Shown here piece by piece: positions 1-11,617 of a stretch of DNA of 64,000 bases. The stretch is from Juglans regia (Eukaryota > Streptophyta > Magnoliopsida > Fagales > Juglandaceae). Within the stretch, counting starts at the first letter, position 1, and the number at the start of each line of letters is the position of its first letter. Made by a program: the position numbers and the translations under genes. The stretch spans positions 32,955,150 through 33,019,149 of the forward strand of contig NC_049910.1 in the NCBI RefSeq assembly GCF_001411555.2, read 5' to 3'. The notes under the pieces were generated by a model. That model saw only the letters and a program-made list of their open reading frames with translations. It ran no database searches and was not told where the DNA came from.

Positions 1-17
1 TTATCTATTGCATTACT

Positions 18-398
18 GTGAGTAGTTGTTGTGCTCAAGTTCTATACATGAAGCAACAAATTGAGAATTTTAACCTCATGTATAATCACATTCCGATCAA
101 ATGTGATAATACCGATGCTATGTATCTTTCAAACAACCCAATAAAAGATTCTAGGACTAAGCATATAGAGATTATATATCATTTTCTACAAGATCATGTG
201 CAAAATAGTGATATTGTACTAGAGTTCACAAGCACACATGACCAATTGGTAGATATTTTCACAAAATCTCTGCCAGAAGATAAATTATGCATGATTATAA
301 GAAAATTAGAAATGATGCATGATATGGATATTTGTAAATATTTTTTATTGCCTCAAAATTATTTACAAAAATTTGAGGTTCTTAGCCTCATTTTTTAA
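18..398 (+). mobile_element. Ty1/copia polyprotein, RNase H C-terminal fragment
   Basis: This open stretch of 126 codons carries the end of a copia Pol polyprotein. The RNase H region is recognised by a copia-typical block around codons 30-85: a CDN triplet, SRTKHIEI, then FLQDHV, and an acidic stretch ending QLVDIFTKSLPEDK. In intact elements the reading frame ends soon after a conserved hydrophobic/MMH segment, as seen here near position 320. Upstream Gag, protease, integrase and reverse transcriptase lie outside the window, so completeness cannot be judged. The downstream 3.6 kb fits a copia 3' non-coding region and LTR. Family assignment is confident; the lineage (SIRE-like) is only a guess from the long 3' region. 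Confidence 0.85.
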
Positions 399-1019
399 GC
401 ACTCTTGCTATCATTATCTAAAGAATTATACAATCGAAATGAAGAGTCCAGCAAAGACTTCAACGCTTTATTTTCTTATTTTAAAGCCCATATCTCTATG
501 CTAGACTACTGAATAAGCCGTTGGTGTATAGAAATCTTCTTCTTAAGCTTTTCAATCTCATTTGTTTTATACCATAATAATCAAGAAAATGCGATCATAA
601 ATGATGAATACCAAGTACCAAGAGTCACTAGTTCATAAATAGCCTCATCATTTGGCTTATTAGCCAAATCTCTTTCATGTTACACCATGTCACCTATAAT
701 AGATACTAAGAAAATTGGTGACTAAGGTATAGAATACCTTATATATTTTTCAAAATGATTGTTGGAAGAAGATTGTTTAGCCATTGGAGAAAATTTGCAA
801 AGTAAGAATGTAGATTGATTACATATATGCGAAGAAGATTGAATACAAATTGATAAGTCGAAGACTGCCTAAATAGAGGAAAGCATGAGCACAAGACAGA
901 ACATCATATTTCTTTATATCTTACTTGGTCAAAATTATAAGATATGTCGGACTCATTTTGTCGAAAGTTTTTTTTCTAAGCCAGCTAGATCAAATACAGC
1001 TTGTACCCCTATTTTTTTT

Positions 1020-1440
1020 ATCTTTTCAAAAGTCATTTTCTCCTAATCGCTTAACCTCTGTCATTTTTTGCTGCTGTTGGTTTTGGATTTGAGCTCTCTC
1101 TCTTTCTAGCTCATCCACTTGTGGTTGAAGGTCATGAGCATACCAATTCGTCAAAATTTTCAACTCCTTGTTTTCCTGTTTTAACCTTTTATTATTTCTG
1201 TCTTTATCAGCAAACATTTGATGCAATTCAGAAATTTGATCATTAAGCTAATCAACCTCACTAACTCTTGCACGTAATCTCTAATATATGGTTGTAACAG
1301 AGGTAGCATATTTAGTACAGAGAGTCATTGGTTTTGCAATGACCTCATAATCAGTCCTACAACACTAATGTCTCTTTGCTCCTATCATGGCGTTAATAGC
1401 CTCAGTGGAGAAAATAAGTGGTTGAGGCGTGAAGAGTTTT
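1020..1440 (-). pseudogene. Antisense coiled-coil pseudo-ORF within copia 3' region
   Basis: On the minus strand a frame reads from about 1440 to 1026 with three in-frame TAG stops, then an open run of 66 codons. The open part is strongly charged and heptad-like (KRLKQENKELK, later VDELERERAQIQ), which predicts a coiled coil. Upstream of the stops the frame still gives protein-like sequence such as EAINAMIGAKRH and YATSV. It lies antisense to the copia element between RNase H and the LTR-like end. Extra antisense ORFs are known in some plant LTR retrotransposons, so it may be element-encoded; a captured host fragment is the alternative. I do not recognise the family. Confidence 0.5.
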
Positions 1441-2159
1441 TTTATTCAAATCTAAAGAAAACTGCTCAGTCATAAAAATTGTTTTGATAAATAAAAACTA
1501 GGTCAAGGAACAATGTCAACAAAATTTCTGGTGAGAATCTAATGGATAAGGATGATCCTTTTAAACAAAAACTTAGAGCCTTCAAATATTTACAAAATCT
1601 CATTTGTCAAAAACATCAAACGGATTTGAAGCTCTTTTTACACTAACTCGACAGGGCTAGCCTCATAGCTCTGCAACACTTGTATGGATTAAGTAGCTCC
1701 AATTATTTAGCTCTTTATAGTTTCTACTAAATGCTTTGTTTCATCTGTGCACTAATTACTGTAATCATTTTTAATGATATCAAAAGGGAGATAAGTTTAC
1801 AATAAAACATTAACATGTATTTGCCAATGCTTTAATTGATTTAATGTCCCTTGAATGTATATATTGCTTGAAAAACTAATGCACATTTTCAGGAGGAGCC
1901 TAAACATTATTACGGATATCAAAATTTTACCAAGTGTTTGTCATAATAAAAAAGGAGAGAGATTTTAGAACCCAAGGTTTTAAGCATCGTATAACTCCAT
2001 ATCTACCTATAGTGATGATAACAAATGAGTTCAAATATAAATGGAGTCAAGGACATCAAATAATCGAACATGAGCAAGAAATAGAATAATCTTACAAATA
2101 AAGCTCTTAGAGTAATTTTGTAAATTTTGTATATATCTTTCAAATTTTGAAAAAAGTTT

Positions 2160-2630
2160 AAAGCTCAAAAGGAATCTTTTATAACAAAGCATCGGTTTGT
2201 GTTTTTCATATGTGCATGATATATTTAAAAATTGAAAGTTTGAAATTAAAAGATTGAAAGATGATTTATTGTCATATTTCACATGTGCATAATATGATTG
2301 AAAGTTTGAATTTTAAAAACTTGAAAGATGATTGATTTTCGTATCTAACATGTGTATGATAGGTTTGAAAACTTGAAAAATGATTTATGCTCTTTTTTAT
2401 ATATGCAAAATGTAGATACTTTTGTTTGAAAATTTTGATAATTAATTGATGCTCTTTTTTACATATGCAAAAAATAGAATCTTTTATATGAGAATTTTGA
2501 AAAATGAATAATGTTGTTTTTTACAATTACAAAAGGAGAAACATTTGTTCGAAAACTTTGAAAAATGAATGATTATCCTTTTTGACATTTGAATATTTTT
2601 AAATTTGAAAAAGAAATCTCATATGTTTAT
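2160..2630. repeat. Degenerate minisatellite, about 52-72 bp period
   Basis: A sentence-like unit recurs about six times: GAAAA(C/T)TTGA(A)AAATGAT, then a T-rich stretch, then a TATGCA/TGTGCAT box. The box falls near 2212, 2284, 2350, 2402, 2464 and 2526, giving spacings of roughly 52 to 72 bases. Such arrays are common in long plant LTRs and 3' regions. Confidence 0.6.
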
Positions 2631-2936
2631 AAATAGTTAATTTAAAATCTTAAAAAAAACATAAACTACAAGGTTTACAACATTCATTCATCAAAATCTT
2701 TCAATATCTTTTTTTTTAAGTTTTGATTGAGCTTTAACACCTGTTTATTTTGAGAGAGATATAGTTTGCACTATAGTGTTTTCAGTTCACTCATTAAGGA
2801 ATGTACTTTGATAACCTACCCGTACCCACTATTAGTTATTGTATTCAAAGTAAAATAGTGTATGTAACATTTGTGAGTGTAGTAGGAGTTCTACATAGAT
2901 AATAGTTGAATCACCACTTATAAGGTGATTATAAGT

Positions 2937-3674
2937 ATGGGTGTAACCAGTCCGGTTCGGTTTTGGACAAATTTAGGACCGAATCGGTATGTAACGGTTT
3001 TACATTTTCAAAAACCGATTACGTACCAGTTATCCTCCAAACCGAGACATCCGGTTTTTATCGGTTCGGTCTGATTTTAGAGTGTATATACTAATTTATA
3101 TATAGACTTAAAGTATATTAAGTAATATAGTATTAGACATTAGTATTAGGCCATAAAATGTAAATTATAATTAATATACATTATATTCTAATGTATATGA
3201 GTATTACTAATTTACTAATTTATTATGTACTTATAAAAAAGAATATATTGAGAATTTATTAGGCTATAAAAACTTGGTAATAATATTTGAGTGATTTTTT
3301 TTTTTTGTAAATAATATTTTAGTGATCTTATTTACAACTTTGGTATATAAATTCAAATCTTTTTATATTTATGATCTTTTTTTTCAATTAATGTGATTTA
3401 TCAATTTCAGTTTAAAGTTTTACAATTTCATTTTATTTTTAAATTAATTTATATTATTATATATTACATATAAAAATATTATATATAATATTAAAAAAAT
3501 CATTTAAAATATATATTATATAGAACTGGTCTGGTCCGGGCCTAAAAAGCCTAGAACTAGAACCGGACCGGTTCCGACCGGTTTTGCATTACGGAAACTG
3601 GTTCCGGACCGGTTTGATTGGTTTGGACCGGTCCAGTTCGATTATCCGGTTTCCCGATTATTTTTACACCCGTA
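2937..3674. mobile_element. CCGGT-rich Mutator-like non-autonomous element, copy 1
   Basis: A 738 bp element starts ATGGGTGTAACC and ends with the inverse TTACACCCGTA. It is flanked by a perfect 9 bp duplication ATTATAAGT (2928-2936 and 3675-3683), which is the TSD length of Mutator-like elements. Both subterminal zones (about 150 bp each) are packed with CCGGT/ACCGG words in both orientations; the core is almost pure AT. No coding potential is seen. The insertion lies inside the copia 3' region. Confidence 0.85.
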
Positions 3675-4171
3675 ATTATAAGTGTATGAGGTATACTTCA
3701 CAGATTTTTTGAAACGGTATTGCTCAAAGGTATAATAGGTTTCTATCTCCACCTGAAGCAAGTTGAATAGTGAATTTGAGAATCCCAAGTGGTAGCTTGA
3801 AACAAGAATGTTGGTAGTGGGGTTGAATCTTGTTAAAATATTGAGTTTGTATCTCTCTTACTCTTATTTTATATATATATATATATATTGTTGCTCAGTA
3901 TTTTATTCACATTTTATATTTTATATCTAACTTATAGTTATTAATTTTGTTAAAACAACCCAATTCACCCTCCCCTCTTGGGTTAGTTATTTGGGCAATA
4001 AATTTCTCTCTCTGTCTTTACTACTATCTGCCCATTTAAAATAGTTGCAGTATGGTAATTCTTGATTATACACAAATAAAAAGGTATGTTAATTGATATC
4101 AAAATTTTGTAAAAACTCATGTAATATCAAGTTCTTTCTCTCTGTTAGATTAATTAAGATTGTTTCTGCCT

Positions 4172-4884
4172 AGGGGTGTAACCGGTCCGGTCCGGTCCGG
4201 TTTTGGATAAAATCTAGGACCGAACCGGTATGTACCGGTTTTATATTTTTCAAAACCGATTACGCACCGGTTACCCTCCTAAACCGGTACTTCCGGTTTT
4301 ACCGGTTTCCGGTCCTGTTCGGTCCGGTTTTCCGGTTTTTTAAAAATATAAATTTTACAATTTGTCATTAAAAATTTGTTTATAAAAAAAAAAAAATTGA
4401 TTTAAAAAAAACTGTTTTATACTTTTATTAATATATTAGACTATATAATAGTATTAATATTAGACTATTGGTATAGTTATAAGTTATATATTAGTATTAG
4501 TTATAAACTTTTAGTGATTTAGTATTAACATTTTATGTAATAATTTATAAATTATAATAAGAAATTATTTCATATATGAATATATATGTTATATATAAAA
4601 TTTTACATAAAAATTTATAATTATACATTATATATAAAACTTATATATATTAATATTTAATATATATAAAATATTTTGTATAAAACTTATATATAAAAAT
4701 ATTATTTTTTATTTTTTTTAATCAACCGGTCCGATCCGGTTCGGTCCGGTCCAAAAAATTCCGGAACCGGAACCGGACCGGAACCGGCCGGTTTTTACGT
4801 TTTAAAAACCGGTTCCGGACTGGACCAGTTCAAAACCGGTAAAACCGGTCCGGTCCGGTTTTCTGGTTTGAGTTTACACCCATA
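4172..4884. mobile_element. CCGGT-rich Mutator-like non-autonomous element, copy 2
   Basis: This 713 bp copy begins AGGGGTGTAACC and ends TTTACACCCATA. The flanks are TTTCTGCCT (4163-4171) and TTTCTACCT (4885-4893), a 9 bp TSD with one mismatch. Its architecture is the same as copy 1: CCGG-iterated ends around an AT core (about 4345-4720). The subterminal motifs are better preserved here, for example tandem TCCGG at 4183-4200, so this copy looks younger. A minus-strand ORF across its right end is only a by-product of the repeats. Confidence 0.85.
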
Positions 4885-5044
4885 TTTCTACCTATATATT
4901 GTACACACTCAAAGATGGGTCGCCCTAGATTTCTTGGCGTATTTGATGTTCTAAGTGGAGCTTTAAAATTTTTGATGCACATTGGGTTGTTCCTCAAAGT
5001 ACGATTAACAAGAGAATATGAAGAAACTGATGATGACATTCTAA

Positions 5045-5382
5045 GGTTTGGTTTGGATAGCAAAAGCCTCTCATCTTATCACATCTTATCTCAATATCCA
5101 AACACCACAAACACAAACATTTTTCAATTTCAAATCTTTTAGTTTTTCTCATTTAATCATTACTTAATCGTTACAATTTTTCTAAACTTTCAAACAAAAC
5201 ACAAAAAATAATTTAAAATTTTCAAATCCCAAAATAAAAATTATATTCTAACAATATTTTAATTTTATAATAATTTTATTTAATTTTTTCTATCTCTTTT
5301 CCCAAAACTTCATAAAACATCTCAACTCAAACCATTTCACTACTATTCACAGATCATCTCATCTCACTATCCAAACTAGGTC
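5045..5382. mobile_element. PIF/Harbinger-type MITE, GTTTGGATA family (A1)
   Basis: A 338 bp non-coding element with inverted ends: GGTTTGGTTTGGATAG at the left, CTATCCAAACTAGGTC at the right. It is flanked by TAA at 5042-5044 and 5383-5385, the 3 bp TSD of the PIF/Harbinger superfamily. Inside are GAGATG/CATCTC iterations shared with seven other copies in the window. Confidence 0.8.
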
Positions 5383-5463
5383 TAAATATGTCACAAGATA
5401 TTACAACAACTGCATCTAATGACATTGTGTGAGTATGGCTAGGAAAAATAATAAAAAATCTCT

Positions 5464-5706
5464 AGTTCAAGTATTTCGTAGAGTATACAAGTATTTCTAG
5501 TTCAAAGATCTGATATTGATATTTGCGTGTAGTTCAAGTATTTCACAGAGTCACCATACAAGTATTTCTAGTTCAAAGATCTGATATTGATATTCGCGTG
5601 TAGTTCAAGTATTTCTAGTTCACAATACAACAGTTCACAAAAGTCACCAGAGAATTAAAAGGACAGAGCAGTCCATAGAAGATTCACTAAGTCAGTTCAA
5701 GTATTT
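5464..5706. repeat. 67-71 bp tandem repeat, split by LINE 1
   Basis: Units start AGTTCAAGTATTTC and contain CATACAAGTATTTC, AGTTCAAAGATC and GATATT(T/C)GCGTGT. Unit 1 is 5464-5530 (67 bp), unit 2 is 5531-5601 (71 bp), and a partial third follows. The array resumes at 11618 after the LINE. Related GTATTTCACA words recur at 11735 and at 12985-13290, on both sides of the methyltransferase fragment. Confidence 0.75.
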
Positions 5707-5799
5707 TTATTTAAAAATCTTGAAGAAGTTGTTTTGCTTCGCATATTACGGACTTGCCGTTTTTGGATTCCCATCGTTTTACGTACCTAGGGTTGCTGC

Positions 5800-7219
5800 A
5801 TGGCGGCGACAGCTGCCCCTCTGGTGTCTTCTACACTATTGGGGAACACTGAGAAATCACTTTCCTATGCTCAGGCAATCTCTAAACATTCGTCTTCACC
5901 CAGTTTCAGATTGCTTATGCGTTATCCGGTGGACGTAGATGGCCAGTAAGGATTCGTGTTCTCTGAAGTTGAGATGACTAGGGTTGCAGAGGAGTTTCGC
6001 CATGCTTTGGTTTTGAAGTTCCTGCGGCTTAGGCTGTCTATTGATAACATCCAGCTTGCGGTGGTAAAAACGTGGGGTTTACAAGAGATTCCTACTATCA
6101 ATTTCATGGATGCACATCACGTTATCATAAATCTACATTTTGAGCAAGATTTTGTTAATGCATGGGCGAGAGATGGGAGGGCTATGGATAGTTGCATGTT
6201 TCATTTATTCTGATGGATGAAAGATTTTGATCTGAAAAAGGAACCCTTTTTGGCACCCCAATGGATCTTCTGCCGGGTCTCCCGTTGCATATGTATCGGC
6301 TTGATTGTTTGCAAATTTTGGCTACAAGGTTTGGAAGATTTCTAGGTACGGATAATGCTACTATAAACAAGACTAGGACTTCGGGTGCTAGGTTATGTGC
6401 GGAGATTGACCTTCTTGAGGAACAAGTTCAAGGTTTTCCTATTGTTGTTTCGGCGCACAAAACCATTTGGCAAGAGGTTCGGTATGAGAAGCAGAGTTTT
6501 TATTGCAAACGGTGCCGTCGTTATGGCCACTTAGAAACTGTATGCCGGGAAGGGATGAAGGAACCAGTCTAGAAGGATCATGTGGTTAAAAATAAGGAAA
6601 ACTTTAATAAGAAATCTGATGCATGGAGAGTTAAAGCACAAGGATCGCAGGAGGAGAAGGAAGTAAAGCAGCCCGAAGTGTCTAATGCCCAGGTTCAAAA
6701 TGTGCCTGAGGAAGAGACTGGTGATGGTAAAATGATGATCGTAGAAGAGCAATTGAAGGTTCCTGTTCAGGATGTGGCCCCTAGTGAGATCCCTATCTCT
6801 GACGGGTCGGTAGAGGGGTGTGAAATTACAACTGATGTTATCAGGGAAACGGGGCAGCATGTGGTTGAGGTTGAGGGAAGTCAGAGTGAGTTGAATAAGG
6901 AGGGGACGAAAGGCACGTATGTCATACAGAATGGGGTGTTTGATGGCCTAACGGACAAGGTTGATTGGCACCAGGTTGATATGGAAGGCATGGTCATGCA
7001 GGAGATTTTCACTTGGGATTGTTAGCCTATCGAGGGACAACAAGACGTAGTTTCTGAACTACGATAAACATGGCTCTGATCAGGAGAATAAGGATAATCC
7101 AGGCGTGTTGGCAAAAGCGAAAGGGTATGGTTCAGATTCGAACTTAAACATTCCAGGTCCATCTATGAAGAAGTCTACTAGACAAGTTGTGAGACAGAAT
7201 CGACGGGCTATTTCGCGTC
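5800..7219 (+). pseudogene. LINE 1 ORF1: DUF4283 and zinc-knuckle protein, broken
   Basis: The likely start is the ATG at 5800, giving MAATAAPLVSSTLLGNTEKS. A stop follows after about 49 codons and the frame continues from 5956 with a DUF4283-like RNA-binding region (RLRLSIDNIQLAVVKTW, then DAHHVIINL). A frameshift near 6212-6260 leads into the next part. A CX2CX4HX4C knuckle (CKRCRRYGHLETVC) sits at about 6505-6545, with a stop just after it. The tail (6582-7025) is acidic and Glu/Val-rich and probably unstructured. In plant L1 elements this protein coats the RNA. It is clearly non-functional here. Confidence 0.75.
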
Positions 7220-7235
7220 CTGAAAGACTAAATTT

Positions 7236-10200
7236 ATGATTGATAAGATAATGGTGTGGAATATGTGGGGATTGGGTACATCAAAAAGAAGACTCAAGAG
7301 TTTGGTGAGGCAACATAAGCCTTCGATTTTGGTACTTTCTGAACCTTTTGCTGCAGAGGCATTGATGGTTGCCTGGGCTAATTATTTTGGCTTTTTGGTT
7401 TATTGTGCTAATGAAGCTTTGGGGGGTAGATTTGGGTGTTTTGGATTGATGGTCTATCTTTTGAAGTGCAGGGTATGTCTGACCAAATCATTTCGGGTTC
7501 TATTAGTAAGGACGACTTTCATGTAAATGTCTTTTGTATATGCAAAATGCAATCAAGTGGAAAGAAGAATGCTTTGGCGGGATATTGAAGCTACTCGAGT
7601 GGATGATGTCCCCTAGACAGTAGTGAGAAATTTTAATACAATCCGAGAGGATGGGGAGCGGATAGGTGGTAATCCTAGGCCATTGTCAGCTATGTTGGAG
7701 TTTAGCTCATGCATTCATAATTGTGGACTCGTGGAGATGAGTTACAATGGTGGTAGGATGTCGTGGTGTAATAGGCATAGAGGTTTGTTGAGAAGTTGGG
7801 CACGGCTTGATCGAGCGCTATCGAATATTGCCTTTATTCAGAGGTTCCCGAACGGGTGTATGCATTATTTAAAACATAAGTCTTCAGATCATTGTCCCAT
7901 GCTTTTGAGACTTGATTCAGATGTTTATAGTTATGGTCCCTCTCCTTTTAGGTTCCAAAGCATGTGGTGCACGCATGAAAATTTTATGAATGGTGTGGAT
8001 GAGGTCTGGAGGGAAGAGGTAACTGGGATGAGGTTATTTCAATTGGTTACAAAACTAAAAAAGCTTAAGCTGGCTCTCAGAAGGTGGAACAAAGAGGTTT
8101 TTGGGAGGGTTGATCGGTCGATTAAGGAATTAGAGGAGAACATGGACCGTCTTGAGGTCCGGATGCAAGAGGGTTTTCTCCCTGAGCTAGAGCATGAATA
8201 TTTACATGCAAAAGCTGATTTGTAGCTTTGGGAAAATAGGGAGGAACTCAGATTGGCTCAACAGGCTAAAAAGAAATGGCTTAAGGAAGGAGACCGTAAT
8301 TCAAAATTCTTTCATGAGGTAGTAAGCGAACGTAGGAGAGCTTCCGTTGTTTAAAAAATGACCCTCTCGAATGGGGTTGTTTTGGATTCTCATAAGGCGA
8401 TTCAAAATGCAGCAGTGGATTATTTCTAGAATTTTCTCACAGGGGAGGGGCCTACGAGGACTCTTGATTTGAGTGGTTTATTATCCCCGGTGGCTAATGT
8501 TGATGAGAACAATGAGCTCGTTAAGGAGCCTACTAACGAGGAGGTTTGGAAGGCATTATCTTCTATACCGAAGCAGAGTAGCCCCGGACCTGATGGTTTT
8601 GGTTCGGATTTTTATTTACAGTGTTGGAAGATTGTTAAACATGATGTGATTGAAGCTCCTCGTGATTTTTTTAGGGGTACGCCGCTGCCAAGATTTTATT
8701 CGGCTTCGTATATTGTACTCATTCCCAAAGTGCAGAATCCATAGAGCTTTGATAAGTTCATGCCGATTAGTTTGTGCAATGTGATTTATAAAATTTTTTT
8801 GAAAGTTCTTGTGAATCGGTTGGCGACTGTGCTTCCTCGTATGATCTCGTGGGAGCAAGGTGCTTTTGTTCCGGGGTGTAGTATTTTTTAGAATATAACT
8901 CTAGCATAGGAAATGATACATTCACTCCATCGCCATACTAATGGAGGGAATGTAATGCTGAAGATAGATATGGCAAAGGCGTATGATAGAGTTGACTGGT
9001 CTTTCTTAAGATTGGTTATGAAGGGTTTTGGCTTGGCTGATTCAGTTTGTGGTTTGGTGGAGACTTGTGTGGAATCCCCTTGATTTTCGATCATGATGAA
9101 TGGAACGTAAAAATGTTTTTTCAAACTTTCTCGGGGGTTGCGTCAAGGGGATCCTCTTTCACCATATTTGTTTATTATAATGCAGGAAGTGCTTACTCGG
9201 TTGCTGAGGCAAAATTTTGCTCAAGGTAGAATTACCTCTTATTTTCATCCAAGAGGAGCGCCCTTGGTTTTGCACCTTCTTTATGTAGATGATCTCCTTA
9301 TTTTTGCAAATGGGGAGAAGAGATCCATTACAAGGCTTCTTCGTACGTTGGATCAGTATGCATTTTGGTCTGGTCAAGTAATTAATACAAATAAATCGGC
9401 TCTCTTTTTGTAAAAAAAAAATCTCTTATTCAATGAGGTGTGGCTTACTAAGCATGACAGGTTTTATGGAAGGAACTTTTCCAGCCATGTACTTAGGAGT
9501 GCCTCTAGTGATAGGGAGGCTCACAACAAGGCATTTGGGAACTGTTGGTGAAAAAAATCCGCAACAAGGTGGCGAACTGGAAATTTAAAATATTATCTCA
9601 AGGAGGTTGGTTAACTTGATAAAACATGTGTTATCTTGTATGGCAACTCACCTCTTGGCAGTGCTTAATGTTCCTAAAGTCATCTTATCCAAGCTAAATT
9701 CTCTCCTTTCAACCTTCTTCTGGGGGGAACATAATGGATAGCTTAAGAAGAAGTGGGTCTCATGGTCGTCTGTTTGTAAACCAACCAATGGAAGGGGTTT
9801 AGGCCTACGAGATTTTAATGAAATACAGAGAGCTATGCACATGAAACTAGTGTGGAGGGTTATCACGATGGACAATCTCTGGACAAAGTTTTTTCATGCT
9901 AAGTATGTGAAGGATGGTAATCTTGTAATGTCAGCTTCACGGTGGAGTGGCACATGGTTTTGGAAAGATCTTATGCAGGTTTTCCCAGAGGTATATGAGC
10001 ACACCAGGGTACGGGTGAGGGAAGGTAACGTATCTTTCTGGCATGATAAGTGGTTGTCGAGTGGACCTCTTAGTGTTCATGTCCAAGATATTGTTAATCC
10101 GATGGCTCGAGTAAAAGATTTATGGGTTGGTAATGTTTGGGATGAAAATGCTCTGGTTGAGTTGGTGGGGGAAAACAGAGCTATTGAGGTGAGGCATTCG

Positions 10201-11368
10201 GTTATGGCTGGGAAAGAAGGGTCTGATGTCTATATATGGGAACCAAACCAGAGTGGAAGTTTCACAACTGCTTTTGCTTAGGACATTATTAGAGTACGAA
10301 GAGAAGAATTCTCTTGGAAGGGATGGTTCTGGCATAACATCCTTCCTAGAAGGGTGGTGGTTTGTGTTTGGAAGGCTTGGTTTTGTTGTTTGCCCGTTGA
10401 TATATGGATTAGTGAAATGGGTGTTTTGCTTGCTTCCCGATGTGATTGCTATTTTAATGGTTGTTTGGAAACGTTAGATCATGTCCTTTGCACAGGGGAT
10501 ATCGCTAAGGCTGTCTGGGAACGAGCAGCTTCAACACTAGGTGTTCGATGTATGAGATTCTTAACTTGGCGTGCTCGGATTTCTGCCTGGTTCAGTTGTG
10601 CGAAGCGAGCTTCTCAACATGGTACTCTTGTAGGATTACTTCCAAGTTTAATCACTTGGCGCTTGTGGTTGCGCAAATGCAAGGCTAGAATGGAGTCAAA
10701 TTATGAATCGGTTGAGGCTATTTGGATTGCGGTGAAGTTTTTGTTGATCCAATTATCTGACAGTATTGTGAAGTGCAACAGTATTTCATCAAGTGATCAT
10801 GCTCTTTTGTCTGCTCTTAATGTGCCCATTAAGCAAGTAGTGAAGCGTAATTTGCGCTTGGAGGTGTGGTCAAAATCGAGAATGGGCTGGATGAAACTGA
10901 ATGTGGATGGGAGTTGTTGGGGAAATCCGGGGACTTGTGGAGGTGGTGGAGTGATTAGGGATCATCAAGGGAATGTCAAAGTGGCCTTCTCGGAATATTT
11001 TGGTTTCGGTACCAACAATGCTGCATAATTGAGAGCTTTGTCCAAAGGTGTTGCGGTGTGTAAAGCTAATGGTTTTTATTAGGTATAACTGGAATGTGAT
11101 TCTGAATTAATAGTACATTGGCTTACCATAAAGGCATGTAATGTCTGGTATTTGTGGGATTATTGGGAGCAGTTAATGGAAGGTCTTGAAGGTATGAGTT
11201 TTACTATCACTCATATTTTCCGTGAAGGCAATAAAATAGCTGATTTCCTGGCACGGGATGGTGAGGCAGTCATAAATATAGTATATGGAGAAGGTGATAG
11301 GCTCCCACGGAGTGCACGAGGAATGGTTAGACTTGAGAAAATAGGTTTCCCGTCTTTAAGAGTTTAAG
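7236..11368 (+). pseudogene. LINE 1 ORF2: endonuclease / reverse transcriptase / RNase H, broken
   Basis: ORF2 begins at the ATG at 7236 with an APE-type endonuclease start (MVWNMWGLGTSKRR). The usual GDFN motif has become RNFN at about 7623, and SSDHCP is kept at about 7885. Reverse transcriptase spans roughly 8469-9413, with SSPGPDGF, a KIDMAKAYDRVDW block near 8961, RQGDPLSPYLF at 9141 and a YVDD active site near 9282. A zf-RVT cysteine/histidine region lies at 10300-10520. RNase H lies at 10880-11290 (NVDGSCWGNPG, ECDS, REGNKIADFLA). Stops at 8223-8225, 8742-8744 and 8907-8909 and several frameshifts inactivate it. At least three of the stops look like CAG to TAG changes. Confidence 0.85.
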
Positions 11369-11617
11369 TCTTTTACATTGTGGGTGTTTATAGGTTTGGT
11401 TGTTTTAATTTTAGTCTCGTTTCGTCTATGTTATCTGAGGTTAGTAGTATTTCTTTATTTTTTGGAGTATTTTAGGTACATGGGATGGGGTTTTTTTGGT
11501 TTATCATATGTGTCTAATGGAACCACGGTATTCCTCTGCCATAAGTGAGGTTTTTTTGAATAAAATTGGGAGGGGGTCACTTTTAGACATGTGACTTCGT
11601 CTCTTGAAAAAAAAAAA

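Larger units (their letters stand above)
399..4030 (+). mobile_element. Copia 3' untranslated region / LTR-like DNA (interrupted)
   Basis: AT-rich non-coding DNA follows the RNase H fragment. Near 3955-4000 it contains a segment (CCCAATTCACCCTCCCCTC followed by TTGGGTT) of the kind found at the ends of many plant copia LTRs. It also holds an antisense pseudo-ORF (about 1020-1440), a degenerate minisatellite (2160-2630) and an inserted CCGGT-rich element (2937-3674). I could not find the matching 5' LTR, so the LTR limits are unknown and the label is inference. Confidence 0.45.
5707..11617 (+). mobile_element. L1-type LINE, near full-length, decayed (LINE 1)
   Basis: A 5.9 kb non-LTR retrotransposon with ORF1 (DUF4283 + zinc knuckle) and ORF2 (endonuclease, reverse transcriptase, zf-RVT, RNase H), ending in a short poly(A) at about 11607-11617. 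The 12 bp GTTCAAGTATTT flanks it on both sides (5695-5706 and 11618-11629). Because the target is a tandem repeat, unit 2 at 5532 shows the uninterrupted target sequence. Many stops and frameshifts make it inactive. Confidence 0.85.

Noticed and set aside
4183..4860. Regularly spaced CCGGT words as a possible CRISPR-like or satellite array
   Set aside because: Spacing is irregular, words occur in both orientations, there are no unique equal-length spacers, and TSDs show a transposable element.
4830..5063. Minus ORF of 77 codons across the right end of CCGGT copy 2
   Set aside because: It is a by-product of the iterated repeat and flank, without domain or coding context.
5464..5706. 67-71 bp tandem units as a CRISPR array
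   Set aside because: The whole unit is repeated, without variable spacers; the host is a plant.
8616..9377. Minus-strand ORFs inside LINE 1
   Set aside because: Shadows of the plus-strand ORF2.
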